The translations under genes were made by a program, and so were the position numbers. A stretch of DNA of 64,000 bases. It comes from Bacillota bacterium. GTDB lineage: Bacteria; Bacillota; Clostridia; Christensenellales; Aristaeellaceae. This document shows, piece after piece, positions 16,114-24,503 of the stretch. The stretch spans positions 1 through 64,000 of the forward strand of contig JAEWVC010000110.1 in the NCBI GenBank assembly GCA_023459275.1, given 5' to 3'. Position 1 is the first letter of the stretch; each line of letters begins with the position of its first letter. Below the pieces are notes generated by a model that was not told where the DNA came from, ran no database searches, and saw only the letters and a program-made list of their open reading frames with translations.

Positions 16114-17031
16114 ATGTTTGGATTCCGGCCGGAAGGGCGCAGATACAAGCTGAAGGATCCCATTGTTCAGGCCACCCCCTACTTCATGCCCCACCGCAGC
16201 GACGCCCAGGTATTTTTGCAAAAGGAGCTGGAGTATGAACCCCTGGCCCGGTACATTGCGGACCAGGCCTGCAAAGGCTGCAAGATCACCTTTATGCAGC
16301 TGATCATCGCCGCCTATGTGCGGGGGGTTTCCCAGCTGCCGGACGTCAACCGTTTCATCATGAACAAGCGGCTCTATTCCCGCAGGGAACTCTCCGTTTC
16401 CTTCGCCCTTCTTAGGGATACGCAGGACGAATCCATCGAAGAAACCACCATCAAGCTTTTTTTTGACCCCACGGATACCATCTATGATGTGGCCCGCCGC
16501 GTCAATGAGGGGATTGAGGCCAACCGGCCCATGGAAAAAGCCAACTTTACCATGAAATTCGCCAGGTGCATGCTGTCGCTGCCCCTGCTGCCCAACACTG
16601 TCATGGGGCTTGTCCGGCTGTTGGACCGCTACGGCCTGGTCCCCAAGGTGCTCATCGACGCCAGCCCTTTCCACGCGGGCCTGTGGATCACCAATATGGC
16701 CTCCATCGGCGTGAGCTCGGTGTACCATCACATTTACAACTTTGGCAACAGCAGCCTGTTTTTCAGCATGGGTACGGTGGAACGCAAGGTGGCCATGACG
16801 CCGGATGGCAAAGTGGTGCGCAGGCGCGTTTTGCCGGTGGGTGCCACGGTGGATGAGCGCGTATGCGCCGGAGCCACATATGCGCGCCTGTTTGCCTCCA
16901 TGCTCCACAGCCTGAGTCATCCGGAGGAACTGGAAACGCCGCCGGATTCCGTGCGCTACGATCCCAGGTGCGAATACCATGTGAACAAGCCGGGAACGCC
17001 CGCCCCTGCCGGACAGGAAATCAGCGCGTGA
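16114..17031 (+). CDS. 2-oxo acid dehydrogenase E2/CAT-like acyltransferase fold, catalytic motif lost
   Basis: A 305-residue protein resembling the catalytic domain of dihydrolipoamide acyltransferases and chloramphenicol acetyltransferase, with no lipoyl domain. The family's HxxxDG active-site motif falls at VDERVCAGATYAR, where His is Glu and Asp is Ala, so normal acyl transfer looks impossible. Stand-alone relatives in Clostridia often have Glu in place of the His, from memory; losing the Asp as well is further decay or a changed role. The ATG at 16114 follows GGAAAGGAAGGAT; an in-frame start at 16033 has no such site. A strong terminator follows. Confidence 0.7.
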   Translation: MFGFRPEGRRYKLKDPIVQATPYFMPHRSDAQVFLQKELEYEPLARYIADQACKGCKITFMQLIIAAYVRGVSQLPDVNRFIMNKRLYSRRELSVSFALLRDTQDESIEETTIKLFFDPTDTIYDVARRVNEGIEANRPMEKANFTMKFARCMLSLPLLPNTVMGLVRLLDRYGLVPKVLIDASPFHAGLWITNMASIGVSSVYHHIYNFGNSSLFFSMGTVERKVAMTPDGKVVRRRVLPVGATVDERVCAGATYARLFASMLHSLSHPEELETPPDSVRYDPRCEYHVNKPGTPAPAGQEISA

Positions 17032-17047
17032 TCTCAAAAAGTGCCGT

Positions 17048-17082
17048 AAAAAATCCGCCCCGAAAAACCGGGGCGGATTTTT
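17048..17082 (+). terminator. Rho-independent terminator of the acyltransferase-like gene
   Basis: Stem AAATCCGCCCC/GGGGCGGATTT (17051-17061 with 17070-17080) and a T run. An A run on the other side may let it work on both strands. Confidence 0.9.
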
Positions 17083-17083
17083 C

Positions 17084-17222
17084 ATACTATTGGAGAACAT
17101 TATTCGTTCATGGCGGCGATGGATTTTCGATGCAGGGCAAGGAGCCGGAGCAAGGCAACGCCGCGCTACGCTGCGCGAAAAGAACCGCCGCAACGACGAA
17201 ATAATGTTTGGAAATAATATCA
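17084..17222. repeat. MITE-like element M3, touching a gene end
   Basis: Left end ATACTATTGGAGAACATTAT (17084-17103); the right end read on the minus strand is TGATATTATTTCCAAACATT. These are inverted repeats of each other over about 24 bases, with AACATTATT shared. It fills the gap between a terminator and the stop codon (17220-17222) of the convergent XRE gene, and its terminal TGA is that stop. It shares its interior with M2. Confidence 0.7.
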
Positions 17223-17918
17223 CTTTGTCTTTTTTTCGCTGTGCCGGATGCTTCCCATAATGGGGATCAGCAGGAAGACCAGCCAGGCGTACCCCCACAG
17301 ATTGAAATAAAAGCCCAGCACCAGATACACCAGGGTAATAAGCACTGGGTTGCCCAGCAGATAGGGAAAGGACTTCATCCATTCCGGCATATAATGGATG
17401 GGGATGGTCAGGAAAAGGAGCCAGGCGCGGCCCCATTCATGAAGCAGGACACCCAGGACCAGATACAGCGCGGTGATCACAAGGGGATAGGGAAGCTGGT
17501 GCAGCCAGTCCTCCCTGTAGCTTTTCCCCTTGTCCGTATCGTAGTAGCTCCCTTCGGGCAGGGGGTCGCTTTCCTCCCGCCAGTCCGCCGGCGGCTGCTG
17601 CTCCCTTTCCTCCTCGCCCTTCACCTCATAGTAGCTCCCGTCCAGCGTGGGAGCCTCCACTGTAAAAACAGCTTCCGGGCGGTAAGGCGGCGTGTAGGCC
17701 GCAGGCTCCGGGGGCAGATCGGAACGCACCAAATCGTCCAGGGACATCTTGTACAAGGCGGCCAGCGCGATGAGGTTGTCGGTATCCGGGGAGGACTCGG
17801 CCCTCTCCCACTTGGAAACCGCCTGCCTGCTGATGCCCAGCCGCATGGCCAATTCTTCCTGGGAAAGGTTGTTCTGTTTGCGAAGCTGGACAAGGCGGTT
17901 GGCGATTTCCACGTTCAT
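17220..17918 (-). CDS. XRE-family regulator with C-terminal membrane domain
   Basis: A 232-residue protein. Residues 1-65 form a helix-turn-helix (LSQEELAMRLGISRQAVSKWE). A linker follows with two GSYY motifs (DGSYYEV, EGSYYDT). The C-terminus has two tandem hydrophobic units of similar sequence (ITALYLVLGVLLHEWGRAWL and ITLVYLVLGFYFNLWGYAWL), each followed by a WL/FLxIPI segment. It is probably a membrane-tethered transcription factor that senses envelope state; that role is inferred. The ATG at 17918 is preceded by AAGGGA; upstream in-frame starts look worse. Confidence 0.8.
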   Translation of the reverse strand: MNVEIANRLVQLRKQNNLSQEELAMRLGISRQAVSKWERAESSPDTDNLIALAALYKMSLDDLVRSDLPPEPAAYTPPYRPEAVFTVEAPTLDGSYYEVKGEEEREQQPPADWREESDPLPEGSYYDTDKGKSYREDWLHQLPYPLVITALYLVLGVLLHEWGRAWLLFLTIPIHYMPEWMKSFPYLLGNPVLITLVYLVLGFYFNLWGYAWLVFLLIPIMGSIRHSEKKTK

Positions 17919-18049
17919 ATTGATGCATCCCTTCCTGTTGATACGCCCCCAGTATACCGGATGTCTTACCGGTTGCGCCACCCACTCTGCTTTTCAAAGC
18001 CGCAACCAACGGTTGCATTTCGTCTCTTTTTTGAGGATTTCTTCCAAAT

Positions 18050-18382
18050 TTACAGGCCGAAGCCCTCCTCATCCGTTTCCGGCCCCGGGTGCCACAGATG
18101 GCGCTTCATATCCACCCGGCCGTCCGCCAAAAATGCAATGCCCTCTTCCGTGAGCAGCGCCCGCTGCTCATCAAATCCCGGCGCCAGACACCCCCGGCTG
18201 TTCACCACCCGGTGGCAGGGGATCTTCCGGCCCTCCGGCGCATGGGCCATGGCCTGGCCCGCCATCCGCCCTCCCCGGGGAAAACCGGCCAAAAAGGCAA
18301 GCTGTCCGTAGGTTGCCACTTTGCCCCTGGGAATGCAGGCGGCCATATCGTACAGCCGCAGGTACATTTCCGCTCTTGTCAC
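18050..18382 (-). CDS. ogt: Methylated-DNA-protein cysteine methyltransferase (O6-alkylguanine)
   Basis: About 110 residues, the DNA-binding and catalytic domain only, as in short ATL/Ogt-type proteins. The active site is KIPCHRVVNSRG, whose Cys accepts the alkyl group from O6-alkylguanine. GKVATYGQLAFLAGFPRGGR is the typical recognition region, with the minor-groove helix ending in Arg. The Cys is present, so it is a true methyltransferase and not an alkyltransferase-like protein. I prefer GTG at 18382 (AAGGGGCGAG upstream); ATG at 18367 is an alternative. A longer frame to 18460 would overlap the upstream gene. Confidence 0.88.
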   Translation of the reverse strand: MTRAEMYLRLYDMAACIPRGKVATYGQLAFLAGFPRGGRMAGQAMAHAPEGRKIPCHRVVNSRGCLAPGFDEQRALLTEEGIAFLADGRVDMKRHLWHPGPETDEEGFGL

Positions 18383-18435
18383 AAGCTCGCCCCTTTTCCC
18401 CGGTCTCCCGCTGATACAGCGGGTTGGAAGCATTA

Positions 18436-19449
18436 TTATGCCGTATACATCTGCCGCCATCGCGAAAGCGTATCTCCGCCGAAACCATATTCCTTCTCAA
18501 AAAACGCCTCGTAGGAAGGATACTTTTCACGGATGGCGTGCAGCGCGCTGAAGATCAATTCTTCGCTCACGTTCATCATCCTCTGGAGCAGCGCCGCCGC
18601 CTCCCGGGAGATGCCCGCTGCCGTCATCTCCTGCACCTTGCGGCGGTTGGCTTCCGCCCGGAAGTCCCGGGAAAGCAGATAATCCCTGACCGCAGTTTCC
18701 TCGTCGACTCCCAAGGCCAGCAGGAGCAGCACGCTTCCAACCCCCGTGCGGTCCTTGCCGGCGCTGCAGTGCTGGTACAAAGGCACGCCACCTTCGCTGT
18801 CCAACGAAAGAAGCATCTGCCGGAAGGCATCCGTCCCAAAGGGCAAGGCGGTATACAGTTCCTTAAAGAGCAAAAACTGCTCCGCTGCCGCCTCCTCTGT
18901 GTTCACCAGGCGAAGATGTGTCAGCATATCCCTGTCCGTAAAGTCCTGGAACCGCTTGACGGATGGCACGGCGGGAAGATGCAGCCTATCGGCGCCCTCC
19001 GGGCATTCGTCCGGAGCGCGCCCCGCTTCCAGCTTTGTCCTGTAATCCACTACCCTCTTGATCCCCAGCCTGCTTAAAGCCGCCGTTTGATGCCCGTTCA
19101 ACCCGTACAGCGGCCCGCCCCGGAAAAACCTTCCCCAGCGCACCGCTTTGCCCTCCGCCGTCCGGTAGCCGCCCATATCCCGGAAGTTTTCCACGCCGCC
19201 GGTCTCCACACCCCGGGAAGCGGCGGTCAGCACGGGGCCGCTTCCGTATTCCAAGAAGAAGTACAACCGCTCTCCCGGCATGGGCGAGGGGAGCAAAAGC
19301 CGCTCTTCCCCCATATCCCTAAGGAACCGGCGCTCCCCGCCATCAGGTGAAAGATCGTAATACAGCTTCGGGACACCGTCCCTTTTTTCCCGGGTGATCT
19401 CATAGGCGCCGTCCTCATAGCGGACGGCAAACCGGCTGTCCATGGCCAT
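18436..19449 (-). CDS. Tyrosine-protein phosphatase family protein (DSP-like, Y_phosphatase3)
   Basis: A 337-residue protein with the CX5R phosphatase signature YQHCSAGKDRTGVG (about residues 226-239) and the upstream NFRDMGGYRTAEGKAVRWG, the family's N-terminal block with its conserved FRDMGG. About 85 residues precede this as an extra beta-rich domain. Relatives hydrolyse phosphotyrosine or phosphoinositides; the substrate here is unknown. The ATG at 19449 follows GGAGGAAAATGC. It has the same orientation as ogt downstream, with a 55-base gap if ogt starts at 18382. Confidence 0.85.
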   Translation of the reverse strand: MAMDSRFAVRYEDGAYEITREKRDGVPKLYYDLSPDGGERRFLRDMGEERLLLPSPMPGERLYFFLEYGSGPVLTAASRGVETGGVENFRDMGGYRTAEGKAVRWGRFFRGGPLYGLNGHQTAALSRLGIKRVVDYRTKLEAGRAPDECPEGADRLHLPAVPSVKRFQDFTDRDMLTHLRLVNTEEAAAEQFLLFKELYTALPFGTDAFRQMLLSLDSEGGVPLYQHCSAGKDRTGVGSVLLLLALGVDEETAVRDYLLSRDFRAEANRRKVQEMTAAGISREAAALLQRMMNVSEELIFSALHAIREKYPSYEAFFEKEYGFGGDTLSRWRQMYTA

Positions 19450-19475
19450 GCATTTTCCTCCTTGCCACGTAAAAT

Positions 19476-20324
19476 TCAGGAATGGGCTTCATGTTGGGCT
19501 TCCGGCAGGCTTAGGGAGCGCACATACTGCCTGGGCGTCATGCCATAGCACCGGTGAAAGGCCCTGTAAAAGGTGCGGATGCAGTCAAACCCCGTCATCA
19601 TCGCGATCTCCAGCTGCTTCAGGTCGCTCTGGGCCAAAAGCTGCGCCGCCCGCCGGCAGCGCAGGCTGTTGACATACTCCGAAAAGGAACAGCCGAAATT
19701 GTCACGAAACAGGTGGGAAAGCCGGCTGCGGCTGTACCCCAGATGCCTGGCCAGCTTTTCCATGGTAAGATCCGAGGCGCTGTTCTCCTGCAGGTAGGAA
19801 AGCATGTTGCGCATCAACCCGGCAGGGGCCTTCATGGGCATGGAGCACAGCCCCACCCGGTCCATCAAAATACCCAGCAGCAGCTGGCTGAAGCCCCGCT
19901 TCGCCTCCGTTCCCAAGGCTTCCCAGCGGCGCTGCATCAGGGGGACCAGCGTATGAAGCTCCCCGCCCGCATCCTGGTAAATGGCGGAAGCGAACCGCTT
20001 GTTGGCCAGTGCTTTCTCCAGGCTGGGCACGAAGGAGACGGGGATGATAAAGATAATAACGTCTGAGAAGCTTTCGGTGAAGTACCGGTGCACCGTGTAG
20101 CCGGAGGTGATCAGCAATTCCCCCCTGGAAATATCGTACCGCTGGCCGTCCAGGACGGCGCTCATCCTCCCGTCCACCGCGTAGACAAGCTCTATACTGG
20201 AATGGAAGTGGGGCAGGCAGCCGTTGTTTCTGGACCGCAAGCATACGGCCTGCGCCATATCGTCCCGCGCCTGCTCATAAAACTCAGCCACAATCACACT
20301 TCCTCCGGCAGCAAGTTTTGTCAT
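19476..20324 (-). CDS. AraC-family transcriptional regulator
   Basis: A 282-residue protein. An N-terminal cupin-like sensor (PHFHSSIELVYAVDG, then DISRGELLITSGYTVH) is followed by two C-terminal helix-turn-helix units (MEKLARHLGYSRSRLSHLFR and QLEIAMMTGFDCIRTFYRAF) and the terminal signature YGMTPRQYVRS. It is divergent from the dehydrogenase/isomerase pair at 20425 and is the obvious candidate regulator of it, sensing a sugar or polyol. I place the start at 20324 (GCGAGGATTTC upstream); ATG at 20345 is in frame but lacks a site. Confidence 0.88.
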   Translation of the reverse strand: MTKLAAGGSVIVAEFYEQARDDMAQAVCLRSRNNGCLPHFHSSIELVYAVDGRMSAVLDGQRYDISRGELLITSGYTVHRYFTESFSDVIIFIIPVSFVPSLEKALANKRFASAIYQDAGGELHTLVPLMQRRWEALGTEAKRGFSQLLLGILMDRVGLCSMPMKAPAGLMRNMLSYLQENSASDLTMEKLARHLGYSRSRLSHLFRDNFGCSFSEYVNSLRCRRAAQLLAQSDLKQLEIAMMTGFDCIRTFYRAFHRCYGMTPRQYVRSLSLPEAQHEAHS

Positions 20325-20338
20325 GAAATCCTCGCCCT

Positions 20339-20373
20339 TTGTCATGACAATTATACCGTATATGCGCTACAAT
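20339..20373. promoter_or_regulatory. Divergent promoters with a 12-base palindrome
   Basis: The perfect palindrome TTGTCATGACAA (20339-20350) overlaps a plus-strand -35 (ATGACA 20344-20349; -10 TACAAT 20368-20373, 18-base spacer) and lies next to a minus-strand -10 (TATAAT, 20355-20350). A regulator bound here could control both directions. Confidence 0.5.
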
Positions 20374-20424
20374 GAACATAGGAAAATTCTCTATTCCTGC
20401 GAATGCATGAAAGGAAATAGCTTT

Positions 20425-21513
20425 ATGAACAAGGTTCGCGTAGGCATCATCGGCTGCGGCGGCATTGCCAACGGAAAGCATATGCCCAGCCTGAAAAAGC
20501 TTCCCAATGTGGAGATGGCGGCATTCTGTGACATTATCGGGGAACGCGCGGAAAAAGCCGCGAAGGAATACGGCGCTCCCGAGGCCAAGGTGTTCACCGA
20601 TTATACGGAGCTGTTGAAGCTTGATTTGGACGTGGTGCATGTGCTGACCCCCAATGTAAGCCATGCGCCCATCACCATTGCCGCGCTTAATTCCGGCAAG
20701 CATGTCATGTGCGAAAAACCCATGGCCAAGAATCCCGCCGAGGCCAAACTGATGCTGGAGGCCGCAAAACGCACCGGCAAAAAGCTGACCATCGGCTATC
20801 AGAACCGCTTCCGCCCCGACAGCCTGTATTTGAAACAGTGCTGCGAAAACGGCGACCTGGGAAAGGTTTATTATGCCCGGGCGCTGGCTATCCGCCGCCG
20901 GGCCGTGCCCACCTGGGGCGTATTCCTGGATGAGGAAAAACAGGGCGGCGGGCCGCTGATCGACATCGGCACCCATGCGTTGGATCTGACACTCTGGTGC
21001 ATGGACAACTATGAGCCGGAAATGGTGGTGGGCACCAAATACCACGAGCTGGCCCCCAAGCCCAACTCCGCCAACGCCTGGGGCCCCTGGGATCCGGAGA
21101 AGTTCACTGTGGAGGATGCGGCCTTCGGCTTCATCCGCATGAAGAACGGCGCCACCATCAGCCTGGAGTCTTCCTGGGCATTGAATACCCTGTTTGTTCA
21201 CGAGGCCAAGACCATGCTCTGCGGCACCGAAGGCGGCGCGGATATGCTGGGTGAAGGCGGCGCGCTGCGGATCAACGGCGAAAAATTTTCCCGCACCTAT
21301 GTTACCATGCCCGATCTGAAAGCCGGCGGGGCGGCCTTCTATGACGGAGTCACCGTTTCTCCTGCCGACCTGGAAGCCAAAATGTGGATCGATCATGTTC
21401 TGGACGATACCAAGCCCCTGCTGGTGAAGCCTGAGCAGGCGCTGGTGGTGACGCAGATTCTGGACGCCATCTATGAATCCGCGAAAACGGGCAAACCCGT
21501 GTACTTTGACTGA
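20425..21513 (+). CDS. Gfo/Idh/MocA family oxidoreductase
   Basis: A 362-residue NAD(P)-dependent sugar or polyol dehydrogenase. The Rossmann fold starts at VRVGIIGCGGIANGKH; the catalytic-site lysine is in HVMCEKPMAKN; the C-terminal sheet domain carries GGGPLIDIGTHALDLTLW with the catalytic-region His. The family oxidises sugars, inositols or their amides; the substrate is not predictable. The ATG at 20425 follows AAAGGAAATAG. It sits 17 bases before a TIM-barrel isomerase, a common pairing in inositol-like and rare-sugar catabolism. Confidence 0.9.
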   Translation: MNKVRVGIIGCGGIANGKHMPSLKKLPNVEMAAFCDIIGERAEKAAKEYGAPEAKVFTDYTELLKLDLDVVHVLTPNVSHAPITIAALNSGKHVMCEKPMAKNPAEAKLMLEAAKRTGKKLTIGYQNRFRPDSLYLKQCCENGDLGKVYYARALAIRRRAVPTWGVFLDEEKQGGGPLIDIGTHALDLTLWCMDNYEPEMVVGTKYHELAPKPNSANAWGPWDPEKFTVEDAAFGFIRMKNGATISLESSWALNTLFVHEAKTMLCGTEGGADMLGEGGALRINGEKFSRTYVTMPDLKAGGAAFYDGVTVSPADLEAKMWIDHVLDDTKPLLVKPEQALVVTQILDAIYESAKTGKPVYFD

Positions 21514-21530
21514 CCAAAGGAGAGTTGCCT

Positions 21531-22343
21531 ATGAAACTGCCCATCGCGTATCAGGTGTATTCCGCCCGGGAAGAGGCGCAAGCGGACCTCGGCGGCACCC
21601 TTGCAAAGATCAAATCCCTGGGCTATGACGGCGTGGAGTTCGCGGGCTTTTACGGCCACACGGCGGAAGAGGTCAAGGCCATGCTGGAAGCAAGCGGCCT
21701 CAAGGCCGTTTCCAGCCATGTACCCATGGCCCAAATTCAGGCCGACATGTTCGGCGTCATCGCCTATCACCAGGCCATCGGCTGCCCCTACATCGCCGTG
21801 CCATACCTGGATGAAGCCCACCGCCCCGGTTCGGCAGGTTTTTCCGCCATGCTGCATGTGATCTACAAATTCGGCAGGCTATGCAGGGAGGGCGGCATCA
21901 CACTCCTTTACCACAACCACGACTTTGAGTTCGTGACCCTGTCCGGCCAATACGGCCTGGACTTCCTCTACGAGGCCATTTCCGCCGACATCCTTCAAAC
22001 CGAGATCGACACCTGCTGGGTGAAATACGCGGGTCTGGACCCCGCGCAGTACGTGCGCAAGTATGCCGGCCGCTGCCCCTTGGTACATTTGAAGGATTAC
22101 GTGGGCCGCCGGGACGGCAAAACGCCCTACGGCCTCATCGGTTCCCAGAAAGCGGCGGATGCGGATGTGGCTTTTTCCTTCAAACCCGTAGGCATGGGCT
22201 GCCAGGATATGCCCGCCGTTGTGGCCGCCGCCCTGGAAAGCGGCGCGAAATGGCTGGTCGTGGAGCAGGACCTGTCCCCCGAGCGTCCCCCGCTGGAAGC
22301 CGCGCGGCTCAGCAGGGAGTACCTCGCTTCCATCGGCCAGTAG
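21531..22343 (+). CDS. Sugar phosphate isomerase/epimerase (xylose isomerase-like TIM barrel)
   Basis: A 270-residue protein of the AP endonuclease 2/xylose isomerase-like superfamily. Metal-binding and barrel segments are visible: GYDGVEFAGFYG, LLYHNHDFEF, QTEIDTCWV, CPLVHLKDYVG and WLVVEQD. It probably isomerises or epimerises the keto-sugar product of the preceding dehydrogenase; that is inference from context. The ATG at 21531 lies about seven bases after AAAGGAGAG. A TTG six bases upstream is also in frame but too close to that site. Confidence 0.85.
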   Translation: MKLPIAYQVYSAREEAQADLGGTLAKIKSLGYDGVEFAGFYGHTAEEVKAMLEASGLKAVSSHVPMAQIQADMFGVIAYHQAIGCPYIAVPYLDEAHRPGSAGFSAMLHVIYKFGRLCREGGITLLYHNHDFEFVTLSGQYGLDFLYEAISADILQTEIDTCWVKYAGLDPAQYVRKYAGRCPLVHLKDYVGRRDGKTPYGLIGSQKAADADVAFSFKPVGMGCQDMPAVVAAALESGAKWLVVEQDLSPERPPLEAARLSREYLASIGQ

Positions 22344-22346
22344 CAT

Positions 22347-22510
22347 GGGGCCTAGCCCCCTGCACCCCCACCAAAGGCTCCGAAACTCCGCCCCCGCCAA
22401 TGGCGGATAAGGGCGGGATGGAGGAGGCTGGCGAAACGAGCGATGCAAGCGGTAGCGCAGCAGCGCGACGATTGAGCCAGTGGGAACATCCTCCCTTTGG
22501 AAACCCCATA
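22347..22510 (+). repeat. Two-hairpin post-stop element, copy B, with its second hairpin split
   Basis: Starts four bases after the isomerase stop. Hairpin 1 is GGGG/CCCC (22347-22350, 22356-22359) and the linker is ctgcaccccca. CCAAAGG (22371-22377) is separated from CCTTTGG (22494-22500) by about 116 bases instead of meeting it. The insert is itself structured (ctccgcccc...gggcgggatggagg; ctggc...gccag). It looks like copy A or C with extra sequence in the loop of hairpin 2. Confidence 0.55.
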
Positions 22511-22526
22511 TCTAAATTCTATTCTT

Positions 22527-22561
22527 AAAAAGAGGCAAGGGGTATCCCCTTGCCCCTTTTT
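22527..22561 (+). terminator. Rho-independent terminator
   Basis: Stem GGCAAGGGG/CCCCTTGCC (22534-22542 with 22546-22554) followed by CCTTTTT. It ends the dehydrogenase/isomerase transcript beyond the repeat element. Between it and the next promoter (22562-22780) I see nothing. Confidence 0.85.
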
Positions 22562-22780
22562 GAATTTCAAATTTCTTTGTGTGTCTTCATTGTTGATATG
22601 CTGCATCGCCATGGATTCCCATGCGGCTTTATGAAACAATCTCCGGGCCGTCATCGTCTTACGGTGGCGTGGCGGCAGGAATCCGGCTTTGGTTGAAGGG
22701 GAAGGGCGTTTTTCGTTGGGACGTCTTTCAGGTACCAAACGTGAACAGGGTGTAACTTTTGGGTTTTCCAAGCCTTTTGC

Positions 22781-22809
22781 TTGCAGTCGCGCATGGCATA
22801 TGCCATAAT
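22781..22809 (+). promoter_or_regulatory. Promoter of the secreted foldase gene
   Basis: TTGCAG (22781-22786), 17-base spacer, CATAAT (22804-22809). The spacer includes the palindrome ggcatatgcc. Confidence 0.5.
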
Positions 22810-22863
22810 AGATTTACTATACCGGCGCCAGCGCCGGACACAAAGAAAGGACAAAATGATTCC

Positions 22864-24390
22864 ATGAAGAAATCCACCCGTTTTTTTGCGCTCTGCCTGG
22901 CGTTGGTCATGTGCATGTCCCTGGCGATGACAGGCGCGGTGGGCGAAACAGCCCAGCCGGCTGAGACCCAGGCTGTGCCCGCGGAAGCCACCGCTGCTCC
23001 GGAGGCCACCGACAACGTAGTCGTTACGGTCAACGGGGCGCCTGTTCATGCCTCTGCCGTACAGAAGATTTTTAATGCGATTTATACCCAATATGCCGGC
23101 CAGGGGTATGACCTGACGGGGCTGGAATCCCAACTTTCGTCTTTGGCAGTGGAGTATGCCATCCAGGACGCCCTTTTCAAGCAAAAGGCGGCGGAGTTTG
23201 GCGTGGACCAGTTTACCGCGGATGAGGAAGCCGGATTCCTGACCGAGGCGCAGACCCAATGGGATGACGCCCTTGAGCAGTACTACACGTATTACCTCAC
23301 CGCGGCCGGGGATACCCCCACCGAGGAGGAAATTGCCGCCGCAAAGACGAAGGTCGCGGATGACCTGGCGTCGATGGGTTATTCTCTGGAAATGATCGCA
23401 GGACAGGTGAAGGACGGGGAAATCCAGAACCGGCTTACCGATGCCCTGCTGAAGGATGCCGTCCCCTATACCCAGGAGGATGTACAGGCCGAGTATGAAA
23501 AGCGCGTTCAAGAGGATCATGCGGCCTACGAGAACGACATCGCGGCCTACGAAGACGCTTATTCCTCCGGGGACGCAGATATTTGGTATGTGCCGGAGGG
23601 CGTCCGGGGCATCGCCCATATTCTTTTGAGCGTTGACGATGATCTGCTGAACACCTATCTTGATTTGAAGGAGCGGCTTGACAACCAGCAGACCCAGGTG
23701 GATGCCCTGGCGGAAGAAGATCTTGATCCTATCCCGGCGGACGAGGCCACTTTGGATCCTTCCTTGACCGAAACGCCCGAACCGTCCGCCACACCGGAAC
23801 TTACCGCCGACCCTTCCGCCACTGCGACCCCCGCGCCGGCGACCCAGGCGGATGTGGATGCGGCGCGCCAGGCGGTGCTGGATTCCATCAAAGACAAGCT
23901 GGACGATATTTACAGCCGTCTTGCCGCCGGGGAAGCCTTTGCCTCCCTGGTGGAGGCATACGGCGAGGATCCCGGCATGCAGCAGGAGCCCTACAAGTCC
24001 GAGGGCTACAGCGTCCACAAGGGTTTTGAAGGCTACATTCCGGAATTCACCGACGGCGCCTTCGCCCCCGAGCTTCAAAATGTCGGCGATTATGGCCAGC
24101 CCGTGATCGGCAGCTACGGCGTGCATATCCTGTACTATCTTAGGGATGTTCCCAGCGGCCCGGTGGCTTTGACCGAAGAGCTCAACGCCTCCCTGCTTCA
24201 GGAAATGGAGAATACCCGGACGAGCAAAGTGCTGCCTGATGCCATGGAGGAATGGATGGCAGCGGCCCAGATCGTGTACGCCCAGGCGGAAGCCACTGAA
24301 GCGCCTGAGGCGGAGTCAACCGCGGCGCCGGATGAAACCGTCGCCGAAGAGCCCGTGGAGACGCCAACGGCAGCCCCTGCCGGGAATTGA
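22864..24390 (+). CDS. Secreted parvulin-like peptidyl-prolyl isomerase (PrsA/SurA type)
   Basis: A 508-residue exported foldase. The N-terminus is a signal peptide (KKSTRFFALCLALVMCMSLA) with no proper lipobox. A SurA/PrsA-like N-domain begins at VVVTVNGAPVHASAVQKIFN. The parvulin-like part begins at GVRGIAHILLSVDDD and is interrupted by a long Glu/Pro/Thr/Ala-rich insertion (about residues 290-335, TETPEPSATPELTADPS). It resumes with ARQAVLDSIKDKLDDIYSRL through YGVHILYYLRDVP. The C-terminus is again acidic and Pro/Ala/Thr-rich. It should help secreted proteins fold outside the membrane. The insertion inside the catalytic domain is unusual, and activity is not assured. Confidence 0.82.
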   Translation: MKKSTRFFALCLALVMCMSLAMTGAVGETAQPAETQAVPAEATAAPEATDNVVVTVNGAPVHASAVQKIFNAIYTQYAGQGYDLTGLESQLSSLAVEYAIQDALFKQKAAEFGVDQFTADEEAGFLTEAQTQWDDALEQYYTYYLTAAGDTPTEEEIAAAKTKVADDLASMGYSLEMIAGQVKDGEIQNRLTDALLKDAVPYTQEDVQAEYEKRVQEDHAAYENDIAAYEDAYSSGDADIWYVPEGVRGIAHILLSVDDDLLNTYLDLKERLDNQQTQVDALAEEDLDPIPADEATLDPSLTETPEPSATPELTADPSATATPAPATQADVDAARQAVLDSIKDKLDDIYSRLAAGEAFASLVEAYGEDPGMQQEPYKSEGYSVHKGFEGYIPEFTDGAFAPELQNVGDYGQPVIGSYGVHILYYLRDVPSGPVALTEELNASLLQEMENTRTSKVLPDAMEEWMAAAQIVYAQAEATEAPEAESTAAPDETVAEEPVETPTAAPAGN

Positions 24391-24407
24391 CACGCTGCTT
24401 TCATACT

Positions 24408-24449
24408 GCCGCCCGGCCGGGGGATGATCCTGGCCGGGCGGCTTGTTTT
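24408..24449 (+). terminator. Rho-independent terminator of the foldase gene
   Basis: An 11-bp perfect stem GCCGCCCGGCC/GGCCGGGCGGC (24408-24418 with 24432-24442) and TTGTTTT. Confidence 0.88.
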
Positions 24450-24503
24450 ATGGTGCAGGTTTGTGCTACAATGGGCACGCAACCCATGGAAAAGGTGATC
24501 TTT

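Noticed and set aside
13757..17222. Degenerate insertion sequences with transposase
   Set aside because: The elements are only about 140-165 bp with no transposase-like frame; they fit non-autonomous repeats, not IS elements.
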